Source: Ignavibacteriales bacterium
GTDB lineage: Bacteria; Bacteroidota; Ignavibacteria; UBA10030; F1-140-MAGs086
DNA: 43,362 nt
NCBI GenBank assembly: GCA_018335975.1
Contig: JAGXRH010000091.1
Span: 1-43,362 of the forward strand
Direction: 5' to 3'
This document shows positions 17,067 through 24,151 of this stretch, one piece after another. The first letter of the stretch is position 1. Every line of letters begins with the position of its first letter. A program made the translations under genes and the position numbers. Under the pieces are notes generated by a model. The model had not been told where the DNA came from and did not search any database. It was given only the letters and a program-made list of their open reading frames with translations.

Positions 17067-18380
17067 ATGAACACCACTGACCAAATAAAAAATGCAGGCG
17101 TTGTTGGTGCGGGCGGCGCGGGATTTCCTTCGCATGTGAAAGCAAACTCTCGCGTTGAGTATGTTATTGCCAACGGCGCAGAATGTGAACCGCTCATTCA
17201 TAAAGATTTTGAATTGATGGTGAACTTTCCGGAAAAAATTGTGCGCGGCGTAAAAATAATGCTCGAAGAAACCGGCGCACAAAAAGGAATCATTGGCATC
17301 AAAGCAAAAAATAAAACTGCAATTGAAGCAATCAAATCAGCGATAAACGACAAGCGAATCACTATTCACGAACTCGGCGATTTTTATCCATCGGGCGATG
17401 AATACATTCTCGTGTATGAATCAACGAAGCGACTTATTCCGCCGAAAGGAATTCCGCTCGATGTTGGAATTGTGGTGAACAATGTCGAAACACTTTACAA
17501 CATTGCGTGCGCGAGCGAAGAAATTCCCGTAACAGAAAAATTTATTACTGTTTCGGGCGCAGTAAAAAATCCGCGAACATTCATTGCACCAATCGGAATG
17601 AGTTTTCGCGACGCGCTTGAAATTGCCGGCGGCGTGAAAGAAAAAAACTTTGGAATTTTCGTCAGCGGAATTATGATGGGCAAATTGGAATTCAATCTTG
17701 ATTTGCCGATTACAAAAACATGCGCGGGACTTATTGTTCTTCCGAAAGAACACACACTCATTCAACGCAAAGAGCAACCGGAAAAAGCAAAACATCGCAT
17801 CGGAAAATCTGCGTGCGACCAATGCAGTTACTGCACGGAACTTTGTCCGCGTTACATTCTTGGCTACGATATTCAGCCGCACAAAGTAATGCGCAGTTTG
17901 TCATTCACAACGACAGGTGAAAATTTGTGGAATCAATATGCAGAACTTTGTTGCGCGTGTGGACTTTGCACATTGTATGCGTGTCCCGAAAGTTTATTTC
18001 CGAAAGAAGCGTGCGACAAAGCGAAACACGATTTGCGCGAACAGGGAATTCAGTGGAGCGGAAAAAAAGAAGTCGAGCCGCATCCGATGTATGAAGGACG
18101 ACGCACGCCGCTGAAACAATTGGTAAAACGTCTCGGCGTAACGGAATACGATGTGCATACAAATTTTATTTCGGAAAAATTTTCTCTGAAGAAAGTAGAA
18201 ATTCCGTTATCGCAGCATATTGGTTCTGCTGCGATTCCGATTGTGCGTGTTGGTGAATCAGTTCGCAAAGGACAATGTATCGGCGAAATTCCCGAAGGAA
18301 AAATGGGAGCGAGAATTCATTCGAGTATTGATGGAGTGGTGAAAAGTGTTGATGAGAAAAGTGTCGTAATTGAAAAATAA
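17067..18380 (+). CDS. pduS: PduS-like flavin/Fe-S oxidoreductase (RnfC family)
   Basis: 437 residues from the ATG at 17067; the open frame from 17037 adds ten codons of foreign origin. The N-terminal glycine-rich GAGGAGFP and the ANGAECEP segment are typical of the RnfC/NuoF-type FMN/NADH-binding domain. An SLBB module follows (ITVSGAVKNPRTF), then two 4Fe-4S motifs, CDQCSYCTELCP and CCACGLCTLYACP, and a C-terminal biotinyl-like barrel (GESVRKGQCIGEIPEG). The order and length fit PduS, the cobalamin reductase of propanediol microcompartments, which docks on the shell protein PduT. A PduT-like gene follows, 89 bases downstream. Here the electron source is more likely purine hydroxylation; cobalamin genes are absent. 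Confidence 0.82.
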   Translation: MNTTDQIKNAGVVGAGGAGFPSHVKANSRVEYVIANGAECEPLIHKDFELMVNFPEKIVRGVKIMLEETGAQKGIIGIKAKNKTAIEAIKSAINDKRITIHELGDFYPSGDEYILVYESTKRLIPPKGIPLDVGIVVNNVETLYNIACASEEIPVTEKFITVSGAVKNPRTFIAPIGMSFRDALEIAGGVKEKNFGIFVSGIMMGKLEFNLDLPITKTCAGLIVLPKEHTLIQRKEQPEKAKHRIGKSACDQCSYCTELCPRYILGYDIQPHKVMRSLSFTTTGENLWNQYAELCCACGLCTLYACPESLFPKEACDKAKHDLREQGIQWSGKKEVEPHPMYEGRRTPLKQLVKRLGVTEYDVHTNFISEKFSLKKVEIPLSQHIGSAAIPIVRVGESVRKGQCIGEIPEGKMGARIHSSIDGVVKSVDEKSVVIEK

Positions 18381-18388
18381 ATTCAAAA

Positions 18389-18458
18389 CCTTTGTGCCTT
18401 TGTGTCTTGGTGGTTATACAAAAATTTTTCACCACAAAGGCACCAAGACACAAAGAAA
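18389..18458. repeat. Dispersed inverted repeat (CTTTGTG family) between pduS and pduT
   Basis: Starts CCTTTGTGCCTTTGTGTC and ends in CACCAAGACACAAAG; the two arms are near-complementary around an AT-rich centre. A second copy lies at 27541-27616. When translated it gives the tell-tale peptide TTKAPRHKE, which shows that the upstream extension of the PduT frame is not native. Confidence 0.8.
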
Positions 18459-18469
18459 ATAAAAACGTT

Positions 18470-19021
18470 ATGCAAAAAAACTCAATTGGTTTAATCGAAC
18501 TCACTTCCATCGCAGCAGGATTTCTCGTTGCGGATTCAATGTTGAAAGCAGCGAAAGTGGAAATAATTTTATCGCGCACAATTTGTTCGGGAAAATATAT
18601 TGTGTTGATTGGCGGCGATGTTGCAGCAGTGCGGGCGAGCGTTGATGCGGGCATTATTTCCGGTCGCGGCTCGGTGATTGATACGTTTGTAATTCCGAAT
18701 GTTCATCACGATGTGTTTCCCGCAATTTCCGGAACAAGTAAAGTAGATTTGCTCGAAGCGTTAGGAATCATCGAATCATTTTCCGTTACATCACTCATTG
18801 AAGCCGCCGATGCCGCAGTAAAATCCGCGCGTGTGCAGTTGATAGAAATTCGTCTTGCAATGGCGTTGGGCGGAAAAGCGTTTCTCACAATGACGGGAGA
18901 AGTTGCCGCAGTGCAAGCCGCTGTTGATGCAGGCGCGGCAGTGGTTGCAGAAAAAGGATTACTCGTAAATAAAGTTGTGATTGCTTCGCCACGAAAAGAA
19001 TTGTTATCGGAAGTTGTATAG
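18470..19021 (+). CDS. pduT: PduT-like tandem BMC-domain (BMC-T) shell protein
   Basis: 183 residues from the ATG at 18470, against 184 for Salmonella PduT. Two BMC domains in tandem: residues ~4-90 (SIGLIELTSIAAGFLVADSM) and ~96-180 (LGIIESFSVTSLIEAADAA). The loop SRTICSGKY carries C39, the position that in PduT holds a 4Fe-4S cluster in the central trimer pore; AISGTSKVDLLEALGIIE links the domains. A trimeric, pseudohexameric shell tile able to pass electrons is expected. A PduS homologue precedes it and ygeY follows 41 bases later. No BMC-H or BMC-P gene exists in the window, so it is either part of a shell encoded elsewhere or has another role. Confidence 0.9.
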   Translation: MQKNSIGLIELTSIAAGFLVADSMLKAAKVEIILSRTICSGKYIVLIGGDVAAVRASVDAGIISGRGSVIDTFVIPNVHHDVFPAISGTSKVDLLEALGIIESFSVTSLIEAADAAVKSARVQLIEIRLAMALGGKAFLTMTGEVAAVQAAVDAGAAVVAEKGLLVNKVVIASPRKELLSEVV

Positions 19022-19062
19022 GAAAAAATTCTTACAAAGAAAATCTAATCAAATAAAATTCT

Positions 19063-20259
19063 ATGTTCAAACAAATCTTACAAACTGCACAAAAAAACGA
19101 ACGACAAGTTGCGCAGTTTCTTCGCGACATCATTGCAATAAAATCTATGAGTTCGCAGGAAGAACAAGTGATTCACCGCATCAAAGAAGAGATGCAGCGA
19201 TGCAACTATGATGAAATTACAATTGACCCGATGGGAAATATTCTCGGTCGCATCGGCAAAGGAAAACACATCATCGCGCTCGATGCGCACGTTGATACGG
19301 TTGATGTCGGTAATCCCGCAAACTGGACAATTGACCCGTTCAAAGGCGCGGAAAAAGACGGCATCATCTACGGACGTGGTGCGTGTGATATGAAAGGTGC
19401 ATTTGCTTCGATTCTTTACGGCGGAAAAATTATCAAAGAACTTGGACTCGAAGATGATTTTACGCTGTATGTTGTCGGAAGCGTGCAGGAAGAAGATTGC
19501 GATGGACTGTGCTGGCAATATATTATCGAGCAAGATAATTTGCGACCGGAAATTGTTGTGATTGCTGAGCCGACAAATCTTGCTGTGTATCGCGGTCATC
19601 GCGGAAGAATGGAAATGGAAGTGCGCACAAAAGGAATTTCGTGTCACGGTTCTGCGCCGGAACGCGGTGTAAACGCTGTGTATAAAATGGCGCCAATCAT
19701 TGCTGATATTGAAAAACTAAATGAACGACTTGGCGGCGAGCCATTTCTCGGAAAAGGAACGGTTACGATTGCAGAGATTCGTTCAACATCGCCATCGTTA
19801 TGCGCGGTTGCGGATTCATCGGCGATTCATCTCGATAGAAGACTTGCAGCATCGGACACATTGGAAAGCGCAGTAAAAGAAATTCAAGAACTTGCAAGCG
19901 TGAAAAAAGCGGAAGCGGAAGTTGTTGTGCTCGATTACGCAGTTCCATCGTGGAAAGGATTAACGTATCCCACAAAAAAATATTATCCCACGTGGTTGTT
20001 GCCGGAAAATCATCCCGCGCTTGATGCGGGAGTGAAAGCGTTTGAAAACCTCTTCGATAAAAAACCGGAAGTGAGTAGATGGGTATTCAGCACAAACGGC
20101 GTTGCAGTGATGGGAAAACATAAAATTCCGTGCATCGGTTTTGGTCCGGGAAATGAAATTTACGCGCACATGGCAACGGAACATATTCCGATTGAACATT
20201 TGGTAAAAGCAAGCGCGTGGTATGCGGCGTATCCGTTTGCGTATTTAGGAAAGAAATGA
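19063..20259 (+). CDS. ygeY: YgeY-type M20 hydrolase (selenium/purine cluster)
   Basis: A 398-residue M20-family metallohydrolase, the length of E. coli YgeY. Metal-site motifs: ALDAHVDTV, YGRGACDMKG, QEEDCDG with AEPTN, and the final histidine in EIYAHMATEHI. YgeY recurs with selenium-type molybdenum hydroxylases and is presumed to hydrolyse an amide or carbamoyl intermediate of purine breakdown; the substrate is unproven. It is the last gene of the cluster, starting 41 bases after the shell gene. A 172-base AT-rich gap follows. Confidence 0.88.
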   Translation: MFKQILQTAQKNERQVAQFLRDIIAIKSMSSQEEQVIHRIKEEMQRCNYDEITIDPMGNILGRIGKGKHIIALDAHVDTVDVGNPANWTIDPFKGAEKDGIIYGRGACDMKGAFASILYGGKIIKELGLEDDFTLYVVGSVQEEDCDGLCWQYIIEQDNLRPEIVVIAEPTNLAVYRGHRGRMEMEVRTKGISCHGSAPERGVNAVYKMAPIIADIEKLNERLGGEPFLGKGTVTIAEIRSTSPSLCAVADSSAIHLDRRLAASDTLESAVKEIQELASVKKAEAEVVVLDYAVPSWKGLTYPTKKYYPTWLLPENHPALDAGVKAFENLFDKKPEVSRWVFSTNGVAVMGKHKIPCIGFGPGNEIYAHMATEHIPIEHLVKASAWYAAYPFAYLGKK

Positions 20260-20431
20260 TTTTCTTGATATGAATTTCCCATTTTTGTTAGATGAATTTT
20301 TTTTACCGACAGTTCCTTTCTGATGGGTACCAGATTTTATTTCGATAAAATTTTTATATTTTGCCGCACAAAAAATTATCTTAAAAAAAATATTCTATTT
20401 TAACTTTTTATTCACTTAACTATTTACAACT

Positions 20432-21523
20432 ATGAAACACATTACAACACTCTTTATCTTTATCGTTCTTACCATCACTACGACGTTTTCGCAAATCACC
20501 ATTACGAAAACTGATTTCGACAATAACTTTACCAACTCGCAACGCACGCAGTTTCATTCGGAGTATGATACCGCAAGAGCATTTGATGTCGGAAACCCCT
20601 CCGCTTCTGGTCAGACATTTAATTACTCGACCATACCGACAGCGGATACCACGTATGAAGAAGTATCGCAGTTTGTCCCGCCAACAGGACTTCCGGGCGC
20701 AAGCAATTTTCCCGATGCAACCGATGCTCAAAAACAAGTGCAATCAAGTGGACCATTTGTTATCACGATTGTTACATACTATCAAATTGCAAATGATGGA
20801 GTGTACGGGTTAGGAATCGTTGTGCATTATTATTATCCTCCTATTTATGATACACTTCTAATTGCGCAATGGAGCCCAAAAGCAAAGTTCTTTCCCTTGC
20901 CACTCACGTACGGAACACAAAGCACTTCAACCGATTCTCTTATAGATTTTGACGGTAATCTCAGCATTACCACACGCACCACTACTTGCAACGGGTTTGG
21001 GACGCTGCATCTCCCCGATGGCTCATCGCTTCCTGCGCTCCGAATTCAAACCGATGAAATTGAACTCCAATATGATGGCGTTGATACGTTAGTGGAAAGG
21101 GATGTTAACAGACACATAGGTTTTTGGACTCAAGACCTCGTAACTACCGAATTCAATGTTGACACAGCGTTTACCGGTGGTACAACAATGGACTACAATT
21201 TTACTTATGATAAGAAAACCGGCGTAGCAGGGGTGAAAGAAATTTCAAATGAAATTCCCAACGGATTTTCTCTCGCACAAAATTTCCCGAATCCATTTAA
21301 CCCTTCAACATCAATTCAATTTCAAATTGCAACAGAGGGATATACAACACTGAAGATTTTTGACGTGTTGGGACAAGAATTGACAACACTCGTCAGTAAG
21401 AATTTAACACCCGGTACATATTCTGCAACATGGAATGCGGACAATGTTCAGAGCGGAGTCTATTTCTACAAATTACAGAGTGGAAATTATTCCGAAACGA
21501 AAAAACTCGTGTTGATGAAATAA
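20432..21523 (+). CDS. Secreted protein with T9SS sorting domain
   Basis: A 363-residue protein with a signal peptide (MKHITTLFIFIVLTITTTFS) and a C-terminal T9SS type A sorting domain from about residue 276 (AQNFPNPFNPS...). The central ~250 residues are beta-rich, without a recognised catalytic motif; segments such as LIDFDGNLSITTRTTT suggest a folded ligand or structural domain. An AT-rich leader precedes it and a strong terminator follows, so it is probably a one-gene unit. Confidence 0.85.
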   Translation: MKHITTLFIFIVLTITTTFSQITITKTDFDNNFTNSQRTQFHSEYDTARAFDVGNPSASGQTFNYSTIPTADTTYEEVSQFVPPTGLPGASNFPDATDAQKQVQSSGPFVITIVTYYQIANDGVYGLGIVVHYYYPPIYDTLLIAQWSPKAKFFPLPLTYGTQSTSTDSLIDFDGNLSITTRTTTCNGFGTLHLPDGSSLPALRIQTDEIELQYDGVDTLVERDVNRHIGFWTQDLVTTEFNVDTAFTGGTTMDYNFTYDKKTGVAGVKEISNEIPNGFSLAQNFPNPFNPSTSIQFQIATEGYTTLKIFDVLGQELTTLVSKNLTPGTYSATWNADNVQSGVYFYKLQSGNYSETKKLVLMK

Positions 21524-21547
21524 GAGGTAAAAAACTTTCACCTTTCT

Positions 21548-21604
21548 AAAAAGTCCGATACGCAATGAAATAATTTCTCGATTGCGTATCGGACTTTTTA
21601 TTTT
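21548..21604 (+). terminator. Strong rho-independent terminator
   Basis: AAAAAGTCCGATACGCAAT (21548-21566) pairs exactly with ATTGCGTATCGGACTTTTT (21581-21599), a 19-bp stem with a 14-base loop that itself can pair GAAA/TTTC. The flanking A and T runs make it work for both strands, ending the T9SS gene and possibly the converging minus-strand operon. Confidence 0.92.
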
Positions 21605-21656
21605 ACGTGATAACGTTTTGTCAACGTTCACAACTCGGTGAAAAAAAAGTTGCCCG

Positions 21657-22388
21657 TTACACGTACACAATCAATCCTAACTTCAACCCCAGCGAAAAGA
21701 AAGTAAGTGATGCGGCGCGGCGGTATCTCTCTTCGCCAGCGTAGTACCAATAATCAAGTGTAGCACCATTATCCGCGCGAAGCGTTCCCTGAAAATTGAT
21801 GCGCAGGTCAACGGCGAAATAGGCAAACAGCGATTCGCTTAACGCGGTATTTCCCTCCACTTCTCCTTTCAACCCAATCCCCCTCGAACGATATGCTAAT
21901 GCCGAACCGAGATAGGTTTCTTCAACGCTACCGAAGTGATAACCGATTCCCGCGCCAAGTTTTATTATCGAAAGGTTTTTGGGAAATAATTTTTGAATGA
22001 ATACGGTTGGCATGTGCAATTGAACAAATTCGTACAACGGATAATCGAGCGTCGTCGTGGTAAAAGTGTTGAAGAGATATGCATACTCGAACTTTACGCC
22101 GAGTGTAGTTGAGAAAGGAATTTCCGCGCTTGCAAAAAATTCGGGAAACGATTGGAACTCATCAATGCGAGGCGCCGTGCTATGCGCGTTGAGATAATCG
22201 GCGATATCTGCAATGCTCAAAAGCGAAATCCCCATTCCACCGGAAAAACTTATGAATGGTTGTTCGGGAAATTTTTGGTTCGGCGGGGAAGTTTTTTTCT
22301 GTATTATTGTTTCAGCGAGAGAAAATGGAGAGCATAAAAAAAGAAATGCAGAGGCAAGCAGAAAAATACGAAGTCGGGAATTTTTCAT
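21657..22388 (-). CDS. Outer-membrane beta-barrel-like protein
   Basis: 243 residues from the ATG at 22388, which starts a clean signal peptide (MKNSRLRIFLLASAFLFLCS). An upstream extension to 22538 overlaps the preceding gene and is not used. The mature part alternates polar and hydrophobic residues with aromatic girdles and ends in GLKLGLIVYV, a barrel-like C-terminus. It overlaps nothing: the start lies 4 bases after the stop of the membrane-protein gene at 22393, so it is the last gene of the ftsK-lolA operon. Function unknown. Confidence 0.75.
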   Translation of the reverse strand: MKNSRLRIFLLASAFLFLCSPFSLAETIIQKKTSPPNQKFPEQPFISFSGGMGISLLSIADIADYLNAHSTAPRIDEFQSFPEFFASAEIPFSTTLGVKFEYAYLFNTFTTTTLDYPLYEFVQLHMPTVFIQKLFPKNLSIIKLGAGIGYHFGSVEETYLGSALAYRSRGIGLKGEVEGNTALSESLFAYFAVDLRINFQGTLRADNGATLDYWYYAGEERYRRAASLTFFSLGLKLGLIVYV

Positions 22389-22392
22389 TTCC

Positions 22393-23418
22393 TTACGTCT
22401 CTTTTGCCTCTTCCGCTTCGTGCAGCACTTCGGAAACGCGCAAGTGGTCGTGAACGAAATAATACAATCCGACAACGATAACTCCAAGATAGCCGACAGC
22501 GTGAGTGAGTGTGGCATAACTTCGCGCAACGGTTTCATTCACTGCGTATAACTTTGTGAGTGTTTGAATAGTAATGAGATGATAGGAGCCGGTGCCGCCG
22601 GGAGTAGGAATGGCAATGCCAATGCTGGAAATCGCCTGCAGTACTAATGCCGAGCCAAAATCGAGCGCGCGCAATTCCTGAAAAGAAAAAAAGGCGACAA
22701 ACGTCATGAGGATGTAGAGCAGCCACACCAGAATGCTACTAAGAATTATAGCAAAATAATGTTCCGTTGTTTTGATGAATAAAAATCCGTCGAGAAAGGA
22801 ATGAGCGATACGGTGAATTTTTTCCGATGTCTGCTGAGAAAAGCGTTTCGTGATTTTTTCGAGCAATCGAAAGACGTATTCGCGTTTGAACATCAAGAAG
22901 ATGATGCTTCCGAGTCCGGCAAAGGTTACAACGCTGGCAATAACGCTCGTTTCAATGAGCCAGGGAAATTTTTCGGTGAGTGGTCCGGAATACACGAGTG
23001 GAATGAGCGCAACCAAAATGATGAACGAGAGAAAATCTATAAAGCGTTCCATTACCACTGTTCCAAATGCAGAACTGCGCGATATGCCTTCTAATTTTCC
23101 AAGCGTGTACGGACGAACAATTTCCCCGCCGCGAGGTAGAAAGTTATTCACCATATAACCAATCATTAAGGAAGAAAAAAGATTGCTAAACCGAATGTTT
23201 GATTTTATCGGCGCGAGAAAGTATTTCCACCGATACGCGCGAACAAGATGACTTACAATTAAAATGAGAAACATTACCAACATCCACCAATAGTTTGCGG
23301 TGCGAAGTGATTCTTTCAGCGCATTCCAATCCGTGCCGCGAAACGCAAAATAGAGAAAAAGCACCATGAGAAAAACGCTCAATCCGTATTTGAGAAACGA
23401 TTTTAGTTTTGAGTTCAT
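22393..23418 (-). CDS. LPG-synthase-type/UPF0104 integral membrane protein
   Basis: A 341-residue protein with about eight membrane segments, matching the lysylphosphatidylglycerol synthase transmembrane (AglD/UPF0104) family: LVRAYRWKYFL, GYMVNNFLPRGGEIVRPY, ERFIDFLSF and PTPGGTGSYHL motifs. The family includes flippase-like parts of lipid-modifying enzymes; no soluble acyl-transferase domain is present, so a lipid or glycolipid translocation role is more likely. It overlaps the lolA stop by 4 bases (23415-23418), indicating translational coupling. Confidence 0.85.
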   Translation of the reverse strand: MNSKLKSFLKYGLSVFLMVLFLYFAFRGTDWNALKESLRTANYWWMLVMFLILIVSHLVRAYRWKYFLAPIKSNIRFSNLFSSLMIGYMVNNFLPRGGEIVRPYTLGKLEGISRSSAFGTVVMERFIDFLSFIILVALIPLVYSGPLTEKFPWLIETSVIASVVTFAGLGSIIFLMFKREYVFRLLEKITKRFSQQTSEKIHRIAHSFLDGFLFIKTTEHYFAIILSSILVWLLYILMTFVAFFSFQELRALDFGSALVLQAISSIGIAIPTPGGTGSYHLITIQTLTKLYAVNETVARSYATLTHAVGYLGVIVVGLYYFVHDHLRVSEVLHEAEEAKET

Positions 23419-24149
23419 CTCAAGTCTATCACTTCTATGTTTTCGGGAATGGAAAATGTAAATGTTGAGTCATTTATGTTTTTGTTCAAGGAAATTTTCT
23501 TCACAATGTACTGCGTGAAATTTTCATTTACGTCAGTTATTTCTGCTTTTTTAATCAGTGAATCTGTGGCATCGATCCAAAGTTTCATTGTGGAAATAAA
23601 CGAACGGTCATCTTTCGGAGTTAATTTCACAACATTCATTTGCTTTCCGTCGAGTTGTTCTTTTTTCAGCAATGTAGAATAATAATTTTCCGGTGCGTGG
23701 AGGAGGATTTTTTCAGGAGTAAAGTTTTTCGGGTCGTCTTTTACGCTGTCAATCAATACTTGCTGATTCGGTTTTGAATACGACCACACCGTTATTCCGT
23801 TTGTTACAATTGTTTGCTGTTCAAGTTCGATGCGGTATTTTTTTTCGCGCTTCATTGTCAATGTTCCCTCAAACGATTGTTCGCGCTTCATTATTCCGAG
23901 TCGAATCGTTTGAGAGAATTCCAGCGTTGCATCAATAATCGTTTCGTACTTCTTGGAAATTTTTTCGATGATGTTCTGCGCACTTTCATTTTGAGCGTGC
24001 AGTGGGGAGCGTGGAACAATGAGCAGAGAGAAAATGCAAATGACCAATGGCAAATGGCGAATGACTTTTTTTGTAATTCGCGAATTTACCCCAAACCTCA
24101 AACCCCCAATCTCAAACCAATTTTTCATTTTTAACTTTGCATTTTTCAT
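23415..24149 (-). CDS. lolA: LolA-like outer-membrane lipoprotein carrier
   Basis: About 244 residues from the ATG at 24149 (an ATG at 24167 overlaps the ftsK stop and is also possible). The mature part resembles LolA: an N-terminal helix (AQNIIEKISKKYETI), ATLEFSQTIRLG, GTLTMKREKKYRIE, WSYSKPNQQVLID and a final beta-hairpin. The export signal is odd: its hydrophobic core (HLPLVICIFSLLIV) and the preceding residues are translated from heptamer tracts such as CATTTGC, with further GTTTGAG units upstream. LolA ferries lipoproteins from the inner to the outer membrane. Its placement just after ftsK is common in bacteria. Confidence 0.8.
   Translation of the reverse strand: MKNAKLKMKNWFEIGGLRFGVNSRITKKVIRHLPLVICIFSLLIVPRSPLHAQNESAQNIIEKISKKYETIIDATLEFSQTIRLGIMKREQSFEGTLTMKREKKYRIELEQQTIVTNGITVWSYSKPNQQVLIDSVKDDPKNFTPEKILLHAPENYYSTLLKKEQLDGKQMNVVKLTPKDDRSFISTMKLWIDATDSLIKKAEITDVNENFTQYIVKKISLNKNINDSTFTFSIPENIEVIDLR
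24010..24130. repeat. Composite heptamer tracts at the lolA 5' end
   Basis: Plus-strand reading: AAATGACCAATGGCAAATGG, GCGAATGAC, AATTCGCGAATT and AAACCTCAAACC units. They cover the N-terminal ~45 codons of lolA, including its signal peptide core, and stay open in the coding frame. Confidence 0.75.
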
Positions 24150-24151
24150 TG

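Noticed and set aside
18392-18469. N-terminal extension of the PduT-like frame (contains FTTKAPRHKE)
   Set aside because: It is translation of a dispersed repeat found also at 27541; the native PduT-like start is the ATG at 18470, which gives the length of known PduT.
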